Under the pieces are notes generated by a model. That model searched no databases. It had not been told where the DNA came from and was given only the letters and a program-made list of their open reading frames with translations. A stretch of 64,000 nt of DNA from NCBI RefSeq assembly GCF_014596525.1, contig NZ_MSJP01000114.1, positions 108,996 through 172,995 of the forward strand. The letters are read 5' to 3'. Within the stretch, counting starts at the first letter, position 1. Each line of letters begins with the position of its first letter. Positions 43,422 through 51,571 of this stretch are shown piece by piece. The stretch is from Streptomyces sp. CBMA291. Its GTDB lineage: Bacteria > Actinomycetota > Actinomycetes > Streptomycetales > Streptomycetaceae. Made by a program: the position numbers and the translations under genes.

Positions 43422-44450
43422 ATGACGGTACGAGTAGCAGTGGCGGGTGCGAGCGGATACGCGGGCGGAGAGCTTCTGCGTCTCCTCCTCACTCACCCGC
43501 ACGTGGAGATCGGCGCCCTGACCGGCCACTCCAACGCCGGTCAGCGGCTCGGGGCGGTCCAGCCCCACCTGCTGCCGCTCGCCGACCGCGTCCTCGTGCC
43601 CACCACCGCCGAGGAACTCGCCGGACACGACGTCGTCTTCCTCGCCCTGCCCCACGGACAGTCCGCCGCCGTCGCCGAACAGCTCGGACCGGACGTCCTC
43701 GTCGTCGACATGGGCGCCGACTTCCGGCTCAAGGAGCCCGGCGACTGGGAGGCGTACTACGGCTCCCCGCACGCCGGGACCTGGCCCTACGGCCTCCCCG
43801 AGCTGCCCGGCGCCCGCGCCGCCCTCGAAGGGACCAAGCGGATCGCGGTGCCCGGCTGCTACCCCACCGCCGTCTCGCTCGCGCTCTTCCCCGCGTACGA
43901 GAACGGACTCGCCGAGCCCGAAGCCGTGATCGTCGCCGCCTCCGGCACCTCAGGCGCGGGCAAGGCGCCCAAGCCGCACCTGCTCGGCAGCGAGGTCATG
44001 GGCAGCATGTCCCCGTACGGCGTCGGCGGCGTCCACCGGCACACCCCCGAGATGATCCAGAACCTCAGCGCACCGGCGGGGGAGCGGGTCACCGTCTCCT
44101 TCACGCCCACCCTGGCGCCGATGGCCCGCGGCATCCTCGCCACCTGCACCGCCGCCGCGAAGCCCGGCGTCACCGCCGAGACCGTCCGCGCCGCCTACGA
44201 GAAGGCCTTCGCCGACGAGCCCTTCGTCCATCTGCTGCCCGAGGGGCAGTGGCCGTCGACGGCGTCCGTCTACGGTTCCAACGCCGTTCAGGTCCAGGTC
44301 ACGTACGACCCGGCGGCGAACCGGATCATCGCGATCAGCGCCATCGACAACCTCGCCAAGGGCACCGCCGGCGGCGCGGTGCAGAGCATGAACATCGCCC
44401 TCGGGCTCCCCGAGGCCACCGGACTTCCCGTCGCGGGAGTCGCTCCGTGA
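43422..44450 (+). CDS. argC: N-acetyl-gamma-glutamyl-phosphate reductase
   Basis: A 342-residue NADPH-dependent reductase of the acetylated arginine pathway. The Rossmann motif GASGYAGGELLRLL (8-21) starts the protein, the active-site cysteine is in AVPGCYPTAVSLAL (about C146), and HRHTPEM with FTPTLAPMARGILAT is conserved. ATG 43422 has TAAGGAGGG upstream. It is the first gene of argCJBDR; the next gene starts after a 112-bp gap that holds no hairpin of note. Confidence 0.97.
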   Translation: MTVRVAVAGASGYAGGELLRLLLTHPHVEIGALTGHSNAGQRLGAVQPHLLPLADRVLVPTTAEELAGHDVVFLALPHGQSAAVAEQLGPDVLVVDMGADFRLKEPGDWEAYYGSPHAGTWPYGLPELPGARAALEGTKRIAVPGCYPTAVSLALFPAYENGLAEPEAVIVAASGTSGAGKAPKPHLLGSEVMGSMSPYGVGGVHRHTPEMIQNLSAPAGERVTVSFTPTLAPMARGILATCTAAAKPGVTAETVRAAYEKAFADEPFVHLLPEGQWPSTASVYGSNAVQVQVTYDPAANRIIAISAIDNLAKGTAGGAVQSMNIALGLPEATGLPVAGVAP

Positions 44451-44562
44451 GCGACGCGCCCACGGCCACCGGTCCGCAGACGAAGCCCCCGTCCCCGTGC
44501 CACGCGGGCACCGACGGGGCGACCCCCCGGGCAACGGCCCCGGGGAAGAACGGAGAGACACA

Positions 44563-45729
44563 GTGAGCGTCACCGCAGCGAAGGGATTCACGGCGGCGGG
44601 CATCGCCGCCGGGATCAAGCAGAACGGCAACCCGGACCTGGCCCTCGTGGTCAACACCGGACCGCGCCGCGCCGCCGCGGGAGTCTTCACCTCCAACCGC
44701 GTCAAGGCCGCCCCCGTCGTCTGGTCCCAGCAGGTCCTCGCCGACGGCGAACTGACCGCCGTCGTCCTCAACTCCGGCGGCGCCAACGCCTGCACCGGCC
44801 CCCAGGGCTTCCAGGACACCCACGCCACCGCCGAGAAGGTCGCCGAAGTCCTCACCGCCCAGGGCACGGAGACCGGCGCGGGCGACGTCGCCGTCGCCTC
44901 CACCGGCCTCATCGGCATCCTCCTCCCCATGGACAAGCTCCTCCCCGGCGTCGAGAAGGCCGCCGCCGAACTGTCCGAGCACGGCGGCGAGAAGGCCGCC
45001 ATCGCCATCAAGACCACCGACACCGTCCACAAGACCGCCGTCGCCGGCGGCGACGGCTGGACCGTCGGCGGCATGGCCAAGGGCGCGGGCATGCTCGCCC
45101 CCGGCCTCGCCACCATGCTCGTCGTCCTCACCACCGACGCCGACGTGGACGCCGAAGGCCTCGACAGCGCCCTGCGCGACGCCACCCGCGTCACCTTCGA
45201 CCGGGTCGACTCCGACGGCTGCATGTCCACCAACGACACCGTCCTCCTCCTCGCCTCCGGCGCCTCCGGCGTCACCCCCGCCCAGGACGCCTTCGACGAG
45301 GCCGTCCGGACCGTCTGCGACGACCTGGCCCGCCAGCTCATCGGCGACGCCGAGGGCGCCAGCAAGGACATCCGGATCGAGGTGGTCAACGCGGCCACCG
45401 AGGACGACGCCGTCGAGGTGGGACGCTCCATCGCCCGCAACAACCTCCTCAAGTGCGCCATCCACGGCGAGGACCCCAACTGGGGCCGGGTGCTCTCCGC
45501 CATCGGCACCACCCGCGCCGCCTTCGAACCCGACCGGCTGAACGTCGCCATCAACGGCGTCTGGGTCTGCAAGAACGGCTCCGTCGGCGAGGACCGCGAC
45601 CTCGTCGACATGCGCTACCGGGAGGTCGTCATCACCGCCGACCTGGCCGCCGGCACCGAGTCCGCCGTCATCTGGGCGAACGACCTCACCGCCGACTACG
45701 TCCACGAGAACAGCGCGTACGCGTCATGA
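44563..45729 (+). CDS. argJ: glutamate N-acetyltransferase / amino-acid acetyltransferase (ornithine acetyltransferase)
   Basis: A 388-residue self-cleaving enzyme that recycles acetyl groups from N-acetylornithine to glutamate. The autoprocessing site is in GGMAKGAGMLAPGLATMLVV, where cleavage before the Thr of ATML gives alpha and beta chains. NSGGANACTG and SDGCMSTNDTVLLLASG are conserved. GTG 44563 follows GGAGAGACAC. The stop overlaps argB by 4 nt. Bifunctionality cannot be decided from sequence. Confidence 0.96.
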   Translation: MSVTAAKGFTAAGIAAGIKQNGNPDLALVVNTGPRRAAAGVFTSNRVKAAPVVWSQQVLADGELTAVVLNSGGANACTGPQGFQDTHATAEKVAEVLTAQGTETGAGDVAVASTGLIGILLPMDKLLPGVEKAAAELSEHGGEKAAIAIKTTDTVHKTAVAGGDGWTVGGMAKGAGMLAPGLATMLVVLTTDADVDAEGLDSALRDATRVTFDRVDSDGCMSTNDTVLLLASGASGVTPAQDAFDEAVRTVCDDLARQLIGDAEGASKDIRIEVVNAATEDDAVEVGRSIARNNLLKCAIHGEDPNWGRVLSAIGTTRAAFEPDRLNVAINGVWVCKNGSVGEDRDLVDMRYREVVITADLAAGTESAVIWANDLTADYVHENSAYAS

Positions 45730-46643
45730 CCGACGACTCCACGAACCAGACGCGGAAGCACACGGCCCTCCCCAAGGCGGAGATCCTCATCGAGGCGCTG
45801 CCCTGGCTGACACGGCACAACGGCAAGACGGTCGTCATCAAGTTCGGCGGCAACGCCATGATCGACGACGACCTCAAGGCCGCCTTCGCCCAGGACGTCG
45901 TCTTCCTGCGCCAGGCCGGTCTCAAGCCGGTCGTCGTGCACGGCGGCGGCCCCCAGATCAGCGCCGCCCTCGACCGCCACGGCATCGCCAGCGAGTTCAA
46001 GGCGGGCCTGCGCGTCACCACCGAGGACGCCATGGACGTCGTACGGATGGTCCTCGCGGGCCAGGTGCAGCGCGAACTCGTCGGGCTGCTCAACCAGCAC
46101 GGCCCACTCGCCGTCGGCCTCACCGGCGAGGACGCCCACACCATCACCGCACGCAAGCACCAGCCGCTCGTCGACGGCGAACGGATCGACATCGGCCGGG
46201 TCGGCGAGATCACCGCCATCGACACCGGCGCCATCAAGGCACTCCTGGAGGACGGCCGTATCCCGGTCATCTCCTCCATCGCCCGCTCCCAGGACGACGG
46301 ACATGTCTACAACGTCAATGCTGATACGGCGGCTGCGGCACTCGCTGCGGCGCTGGGCGCCGAGACCCTGATGGTCCTGACCGACGTCGAGGGCCTCTAC
46401 GAGGACTGGCCCCACAGCGACGAGGTCATCAGCCGGCTCACCGCCGGCCAGCTGGAGAAGCTGCTGCCCGAACTCTCCAGCGGCATGGTCCCCAAGATGG
46501 AGGGGTGCCTGCACGCCGTCCGCAACGGGGTCACCACGGCCCGCGTCATCGACGGACGCGTCCAGCACTCCATCCTGCTGGAGATCTTCACCGACGAGGG
46601 CATCGGCACGATGGTCGTGCCCGACGGACAGGGGGAATCATGA
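45726..46643 (+). CDS. argB: acetylglutamate kinase
   Basis: A 305-residue amino-acid kinase. VVIKFGGNAM (ATP-phosphate Lys and glycines), VVHGGGPQIS (acetylglutamate binding), NVNADTAAAALAAAL and LTDVEGLY are complete. The N-terminal helix of about 25 residues (LPKAEILIEALPWLTRHNGK) is the extension seen in arginine-inhibited hexameric kinases, suggesting feedback control. It overlaps argJ by 4 nt and argD by 4 nt. Confidence 0.97.
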   Translation: MTDDSTNQTRKHTALPKAEILIEALPWLTRHNGKTVVIKFGGNAMIDDDLKAAFAQDVVFLRQAGLKPVVVHGGGPQISAALDRHGIASEFKAGLRVTTEDAMDVVRMVLAGQVQRELVGLLNQHGPLAVGLTGEDAHTITARKHQPLVDGERIDIGRVGEITAIDTGAIKALLEDGRIPVISSIARSQDDGHVYNVNADTAAAALAAALGAETLMVLTDVEGLYEDWPHSDEVISRLTAGQLEKLLPELSSGMVPKMEGCLHAVRNGVTTARVIDGRVQHSILLEIFTDEGIGTMVVPDGQGES

Positions 46644-47836
46644 GCAACGAGCAACTGATCCAGCGGTGGCAGGGCTCGCTGATGGACAACTACGGCACCC
46701 CCGCCCTGCCCCTCGTCCGCGGCGAAGGCGCCACCGTCTGGGACGCCGAAGGCAACGCCTACCTGGACTTCGTCGGCGGTATCGCCGTCAACGCCCTCGG
46801 CCACGCCCACCCGGCGATCGTCGAGGCCGTCACCCGGCAGGTCCAGAGCCTCGGCCACGTCTCCAACCTCTTCGTCGCCGAGCCGCCCGTCGCCCTCGCC
46901 GAACGGCTCCTCGCCCTCTTCGACCGCCCCGGCAAGGTCTTCTTCTGCAACTCGGGCGCCGAGGCCAACGAAGCCGCGTTCAAGATCGGCCGGCTCACCG
47001 GACGCACCCGGATGGTGGCCACCCAGGGCGGCTTCCACGGCCGGACCATGGGCTCCCTCGCCCTCACCGGCCAGCCCGGCAAGCAGACCCCGTTCCTGCC
47101 GCTCCCCGGCGACGTCACCCACGTCCCGTACGGTGACGCCGACGCCCTGCGCGCCGCCGTCACCGAGGAGACCGCGCTCGTGATCATCGAGCCGATCCAG
47201 GGCGAGAACGGCGTCGTCGTCCCGCCCCCCGGCTACCTCAAGGCCGCCCGGGAGATCACCCGTGCCACCGGCACCCTCCTCGTCCTCGACGAGGTCCAGA
47301 CGGGCACCGGCCGCACCGGCCACTGGTTCGAGCACCAGGCCCACGAAGGCGTCGACCCCGACGTCGTCACCCTCGCCAAGGGACTCGGCGGCGGGCTTCC
47401 GCTCGGCGCGACGGTCGCCTTCGGACCGGCGGCGGAGCTTTTCGGCCCCGGGCACCACGGCACCACCTTCGGCGGCAACCCGATCGCCTGCGCCGCCGGA
47501 CTCGCCGTCCTGGACACCCTGGCCGCCGACGCCGCCCTCGACCACGTCAAGGCCGTCGGGGAGCGGCTGCGGCGGGGAATCGAGGGTCTGGGCCACCCGC
47601 TGGTCTCCCACGTCCGTGGTGCGGGCCTCCTGCTGGGTATCGTGCTCACGGAGCCCCTCGCACCCCAGGTGCAGAAGGCGGCTCAGGACGCCGGCCTCCT
47701 GGTGAACGCGCCCGCCCCCGACGTCGTACGGATCATGCCTCCGCTGATCCTCACCGACGCCCAGGCGGACACCTTCCTCAAGACCCTGCCCGGAGTCCTC
47801 GACGTGGCGAACGGGCAAGCACGAACCGGAGAATGA
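46640..47836 (+). CDS. argD: acetylornithine aminotransferase
   Basis: A 398-residue fold-type I PLP aminotransferase. FFCNSGAEANEAAFKIGR binds the cofactor phosphate, LVLDEVQTGTGRTG holds the Asp contacting the pyridine N, and the PLP lysine is in VVTLAKGLGGGLPLGA. It converts N-acetylglutamate semialdehyde to N-acetylornithine with glutamate as donor. ATG 46640 overlaps argB; argR follows 7 bp later. Confidence 0.96.
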   Translation: MSNEQLIQRWQGSLMDNYGTPALPLVRGEGATVWDAEGNAYLDFVGGIAVNALGHAHPAIVEAVTRQVQSLGHVSNLFVAEPPVALAERLLALFDRPGKVFFCNSGAEANEAAFKIGRLTGRTRMVATQGGFHGRTMGSLALTGQPGKQTPFLPLPGDVTHVPYGDADALRAAVTEETALVIIEPIQGENGVVVPPPGYLKAAREITRATGTLLVLDEVQTGTGRTGHWFEHQAHEGVDPDVVTLAKGLGGGLPLGATVAFGPAAELFGPGHHGTTFGGNPIACAAGLAVLDTLAADAALDHVKAVGERLRRGIEGLGHPLVSHVRGAGLLLGIVLTEPLAPQVQKAAQDAGLLVNAPAPDVVRIMPPLILTDAQADTFLKTLPGVLDVANGQARTGE

Positions 47837-47843
47837 GACGACG

Positions 47844-48380
47844 ATGACCGACGCGCAGGAGACCGAGCACGGAGGGCCGTCGGTTCCGCAGACCCGTACC
47901 GCCCGTCACCGAAGGATCGTCGACATCCTCAACCGGCAGCCGGTGCGCTCGCAGAGCCAGCTCGCCAAGCTCCTCGCGGACGACGGGCTGAGCGTCACCC
48001 AGGCGACGCTCTCCCGCGACCTCGACGAGCTGGGCGCGGTGAAGATCCGCAACACCGGCGGCGAGCTGATCTACGCGGTGCCCAGCGAGGGCGGCTTCCG
48101 CACCCCGCAGGCGCCGCTCGGGGAGTCCGCCAAGGAGGAGCGCATGCGCCGCCTCTCCGGCGAACTCCTGATCTCCGCCGAGGCGTCCGCGAACCTGGTG
48201 GTCCTGCGGACCCCGCCGGGCGCCGCCCAGTTCCTCGCGTCCGCCATCGACCAGGCCGAACTCCACGCGATCCTCGGCACGATCGCGGGCGACGACACCC
48301 TCCTCCTCATCAGCCGCGACCCCGCCGGCGGCCAGGCCCTCGCCGACCACCTGCTGCGACTGGCGCAGAAGGACCGCTGA
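47844..48380 (+). CDS. argR: arginine repressor ArgR
   Basis: A 178-residue regulator. The N-terminal winged helix (about 22-85) has RHRRIVDILNRQPVRSQSQLAKLLAD and VTQATLSRDLDELGAVK. The C-terminal hexamerisation/arginine-binding domain has the conserved GTIAGDDTLLLISRD. It would bind the ARG boxes at argG, argC and argH in this window. The first about 18 residues are an acidic extension. It is the last gene of the argCJBDR transcript; a hairpin follows. Confidence 0.96.
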   Translation: MTDAQETEHGGPSVPQTRTARHRRIVDILNRQPVRSQSQLAKLLADDGLSVTQATLSRDLDELGAVKIRNTGGELIYAVPSEGGFRTPQAPLGESAKEERMRRLSGELLISAEASANLVVLRTPPGAAQFLASAIDQAELHAILGTIAGDDTLLLISRDPAGGQALADHLLRLAQKDR

Positions 48381-48413
48381 CGGGCCCGGTCCCGTCACCC
48401 CGCCGACGACGTC

Positions 48414-48441
48414 GCCGGCCGCTCACCCCCGAGCGGCCGGC
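48414..48441. terminator. hairpin between argR and the convergent PNPOx-like gene
   Basis: GCCGGCCGCTC (48414-48424) pairs perfectly with GAGCGGCCGGC (48431-48441). It overlaps the last codons of the convergent gene and can stop both transcripts. Confidence 0.6.
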
Positions 48442-49064
48442 GCCGTCGTCTCCGGGGTGCGGGGCCCGGTGGCGGGCTGGGGCGGCAGGGGGAGCGGGAG
48501 GGCGGGCAGACCGTCGAGGCTGGTCGCGATGTGCTCCTTCTTCTCGCAGTACGCGCTGAACTCCTCGTCCGTCTTGCGGTTGAAGTACTCGGCGTGCAGC
48601 GACCGTTCCTCCTGGAACTCCAGCACGGGAACGGCGAACCCGCAGGCGCTGGCGACCCGCTGGGCCCGCACCAGGATGATCGCCCGCGCACTGCTCTGGC
48701 CCTCGACCGCCTCGGCCGGGAAGCGGGCGAAGAGGCCGGGCCAGCGGGGGTCGTCGCGCAGGACGACCTCCCCGGCGCCATGCACCCGTACGACGGTCGG
48801 CGGGCCGGAGAACGCGGTCCACATGAGGGTGATGCGGCCGTTGCCCGGCTCGCGCAGATGGGCGATGGTCTCGGCTCCGCTGCCGCCGAAGTCGACGTAG
48901 GCGAGAGTCAGTTCGTCGAGGACGACGAGGGTGCCCTTGCGGCCCTTGGGGGAGAGGTTGACGTGCCCGTCGCCGGAGAGCGGCGCGGTCGCGGTGAAGA
49001 AGACCAACTGCTCCTCGATGAAGGCCCGAAGACGTTCGTCGATGCGTTCGTATGTCTTTCCCAT
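48423..49064 (-). CDS. pyridoxamine-5'-phosphate-oxidase-fold (FMN/F420-binding split barrel) protein
   Basis: A 213-residue flavin- or F420-binding split-barrel protein. The PNPOx-like domain (about 10-130) has FFTATAPLSGDGHVNLSPKGRKGTLVVLDELTLAYVDFGGSGAETIAHL (segment ends quoted as one region) and ITLMWTAFSGPPTVVRVHG. A C-terminal half of mixed charge (RSLHAEYFNRKTDEEFSAYCEKKEH) follows. The substrate is unknown and it is not an arginine enzyme. It interrupts the arg cluster on the opposite strand between argR and argH. Confidence 0.82.
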   Translation of the reverse strand: MGKTYERIDERLRAFIEEQLVFFTATAPLSGDGHVNLSPKGRKGTLVVLDELTLAYVDFGGSGAETIAHLREPGNGRITLMWTAFSGPPTVVRVHGAGEVVLRDDPRWPGLFARFPAEAVEGQSSARAIILVRAQRVASACGFAVPVLEFQEERSLHAEYFNRKTDEEFSAYCEKKEHIATSLDGLPALPLPLPPQPATGPRTPETTAPAARG

Positions 49065-49147
49065 CCCCCCATGGTGCGCGTGTCGTCCGCGCGGCGCGCC
49101 GGGTTATCCCACGGAGCGGACTTCCCTGGCGTACCCCTCGCCTCGCA

Positions 49148-49181
49148 TTGACAAAGAATACGGAGGACCGCATAGTTATGC
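49148..49181 (+). promoter_or_regulatory. argH promoter with ARG box
   Basis: TTGACA (49148-49153) and CATAGT (49171-49176) lie 17 bp apart. The perfect palindrome GCATAGTTATGC (49170-49181) covers the -10 and matches the core of an ARG box. argH therefore has its own arginine-controlled promoter, separate from argC. Confidence 0.72.
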
Positions 49182-49244
49182 TGTCGACGTCCTCGCCTCC
49201 CGCGGAGGCCGCGGCACCACCCACCCTCCCGAGGAGCAGCAGCT

Positions 49245-50675
49245 GTGAGCAGCAACAACGGTGACGTCCGGCTCTGGGGCGGACGGTTCGCGGACGGCCC
49301 GGCCGAGGCCCTGGCGAAGCTGTCCGCGTCGGTCCACTTCGACTGGCGTCTCGCGCCGTACGACATCGCCGGATCCCGCGCCCACGCGCGCGTGCTGCAC
49401 AAGGCCGGGCTGCTCACCGAGGACGAACTGACCCGCATGATCGCCGGGCTCGACCAGCTGGAGGCGGACGTCGCCGACGGCTCCTTCGTCGGCACCATCG
49501 CCGACGAGGACGTCCACACCGCCCTGGAACGCGGCCTCCTGGAGCGCCTCGGCCCCGACCTCGGCGGCAAGCTGCGCGCCGGCCGGTCCCGCAACGACCA
49601 GGTCGCCACCCTCTTCAGGATGTACCTGCGCGACCACGCCCGGATCATCGGCGGCCTCGTCGCCGAACTCCAGGACGCCCTCGTCGGCCTCGCCGAGGCC
49701 CACCCGGACGTCGCCATGCCCGGCCGTACGCACCTCCAGCACGCCCAGCCGGTGCTCTTCGCGCACCACGTCCTGGCCCACGCCCAGTCCCTCTCCCGGG
49801 ACGCCGAGCGGCTGCGCCAGTGGGACACCCGGACGGCCGTCTCCCCGTACGGCTCCGGCGCCCTCGCCGGTTCCTCCCTCGGGCTCGACCCGGAGTCCGT
49901 CGCCAAGGACCTCGGCTTCGAGCGCGGCTCGGTCGGCAACTCGATCGACGGCACGGCCTCGCGCGACTTCGTCGCCGAGTTCGCCTTCATCACCGCGATG
50001 ATCGGGATCAACCTCTCGCGGATCGCCGAGGAGATCATCATCTGGAACACGAAGGAGTTCTCCTTCGTGACCCTGCACGACGCCTTCTCCACCGGCTCGT
50101 CGATCATGCCGCAGAAGAAGAACCCCGACATCGCCGAGCTGGCCCGGGGCAAGTCCGGCCGCCTCATCGGCAACCTCTCCGGTCTGCTCGCCACCCTGAA
50201 GGCGCTCCCGCTCGCCTACAACCGCGACCTCCAGGAGGACAAGGAGCCGGTCTTCGACTCCTGCGACCAGCTGGAGGTCCTGCTCCCCGCCTTCACCGGC
50301 ATGATGGCCACGCTCACCGTCAACCGGGACCGCATGGAGGAGCTGGCCCCGGCCGGCTTCTCGCTCGCGACGGACATCGCCGAGTGGCTGGTCAAGCAGG
50401 GCGTCCCGTTCCGGGTGGCGCACGAGGTCGCGGGCGAGTGCGTCAAGGTCGCCGAGTCCGAGGGCAAGGAACTCGACGAGCTGACGGACGAGCAGTTCGC
50501 CAAGATCTCCGAGCACCTCACCCCCGAGGTCCGCACGGTCCTCAACGTCCCCGGCGCCCTCGCCTCCCGCGACGGACGCGGCGGCACCGCGCCCTCCGCC
50601 GTCGCCGTCCAGCTGGTCGAGGTCAAGGCGGACCTGGTCATCCAGCACGCCTGGGCCACCGCCAAGCAGAAGTAG
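49245..50675 (+). CDS. argH: argininosuccinate lyase
   Basis: A 476-residue enzyme of the fumarase/aspartase superfamily releasing arginine and fumarate. Conserved regions are SRNDQVATLFRMYLRDH, GRTHLQHAQPVLFAHH (with the His general acid) and the flexible signature loop GSSIMPQKKNPD with the catalytic Ser. GTG 49245 follows GAGGAGCAG. It completes the pathway with argG and lies 180 bp from the divergent PNPOx-like gene. Confidence 0.97.
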   Translation: MSSNNGDVRLWGGRFADGPAEALAKLSASVHFDWRLAPYDIAGSRAHARVLHKAGLLTEDELTRMIAGLDQLEADVADGSFVGTIADEDVHTALERGLLERLGPDLGGKLRAGRSRNDQVATLFRMYLRDHARIIGGLVAELQDALVGLAEAHPDVAMPGRTHLQHAQPVLFAHHVLAHAQSLSRDAERLRQWDTRTAVSPYGSGALAGSSLGLDPESVAKDLGFERGSVGNSIDGTASRDFVAEFAFITAMIGINLSRIAEEIIIWNTKEFSFVTLHDAFSTGSSIMPQKKNPDIAELARGKSGRLIGNLSGLLATLKALPLAYNRDLQEDKEPVFDSCDQLEVLLPAFTGMMATLTVNRDRMEELAPAGFSLATDIAEWLVKQGVPFRVAHEVAGECVKVAESEGKELDELTDEQFAKISEHLTPEVRTVLNVPGALASRDGRGGTAPSAVAVQLVEVKADLVIQHAWATAKQK

Positions 50676-50758
50676 GCGCACCGCCGGAACCCCCGGCCGT
50701 ACCTCGTCACCCAGCGCCGCCGCCCCTCTCCCGGACGGCGGCGCTGCCGTACGTACGG

Positions 50759-50941
50759 CTCCGACGCCCCCTGGCCGGTACTCCGACGCCCCCCGGCCAG
50801 TACTCCGGCGCCCCCGGGCCGGTACTCCGACGCCCCGGTCGGCACTCCGGCCCCCTGGCCGTGGCCCCGGCACCCCGGCCGGCACCCCGACCGGCATCCC
50901 TGCACCCCGGTCGGCACTCCGGCTGATACCCCGGCACCCCA
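50759..50941. repeat. about 20-bp degenerate tandem repeats downstream of argH
   Basis: About nine units built on CTCCGACGCCCCCTGGCCGG, with length shrinking from 22 to 12 bp toward the right. The 82 bp before it (50676-50758) contain only a CGGCGG/CCGCCG-type hairpin. Confidence 0.65.
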
Positions 50942-50963
50942 GGCGAATCGAGCCCCCCTCGAT

Positions 50964-51004
50964 GAGTCATGCGACTCCCGAATGAGACATCGATGTCTCA
51001 TTCG
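50964..51004. promoter_or_regulatory. TetR operators: 26-bp perfect palindrome plus a smaller dyad
   Basis: The segment 50979-51004 is a perfect 26-bp palindrome (arm CGAATGAGACATC). Just upstream, GAGTCATGCGACTC (50964-50977) is a second inverted repeat with related GAGTC arms. The large palindrome covers the -35 region of the promoter whose -10 is TACAGT (51008-51013), 6 nt before the tetR start, so binding would shut off the tetR-MFS transcript. Confidence 0.75.
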
Positions 51005-51019
51005 GTGTACAGTCGTCTC

Positions 51020-51571
51020 ATGTCAGTCGACCGCACCCAGGTGCTCCGTGCCGCCGCCGCCCTGCTCACGCGCAAGGCCACCGCCACCATGGACGAGGTC
51101 GCCCGTGCCGCCGGGATCGGCCGGGCCACCCTCCACCGGCACTTCGCCGGACGGGACGCCCTGGTGCGGGCGCTCGAAGAGCTGGGCATCCAGGAGATGG
51201 AGCAGGCGCTCGACCGCGCCCGGCTCGACGAGGGGCCCGAGGACGAGGCGCTGCGCCGGTTCGTCGCCGAGGCCGAGCCCGTCGCGCCCCTCCTGTCGTT
51301 CCTCGTCACGGAGAACCAGCTCTTCGAGGGCGACCAGCTGCACGAGGGCTGGGAACGCCTCGACGCCCGCATCGCCGCCCTCTTCCGGCGCGGCCAGGAG
51401 CGGGGCGTCTTCCGGATCGACCTGACCCCCGCCTGGCTCTGCGAGGCCCTCTACGGGCTCATCGGCTCCGGTGCCTGGGCCGTACACGACGGCCGGGTCG
51501 CAGCCAAGGACTTCCAGTACATGATCGTCGAGCTGCTGCTCGGCGGAGCACGCAGGAGCGTGGAGCAGTGA
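51020..51571 (+). CDS. TetR-family repressor
   Basis: A 183-residue regulator. The helix-turn-helix (about 5-50) reads TQVLRAAAALLTRKATATMDEVARAAGIGRATLHRHFAGRDALV (given by its ends). The ligand domain ends near VELLLGGARRS and has an acidic first half. ATG 51020 has no ribosome binding site and a -10 6 nt upstream. The stop overlaps the efflux gene by 4 nt, so repressor and pump are coexpressed and autoregulated through the palindrome. Confidence 0.88.
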   Translation: MSVDRTQVLRAAAALLTRKATATMDEVARAAGIGRATLHRHFAGRDALVRALEELGIQEMEQALDRARLDEGPEDEALRRFVAEAEPVAPLLSFLVTENQLFEGDQLHEGWERLDARIAALFRRGQERGVFRIDLTPAWLCEALYGLIGSGAWAVHDGRVAAKDFQYMIVELLLGGARRSVEQ

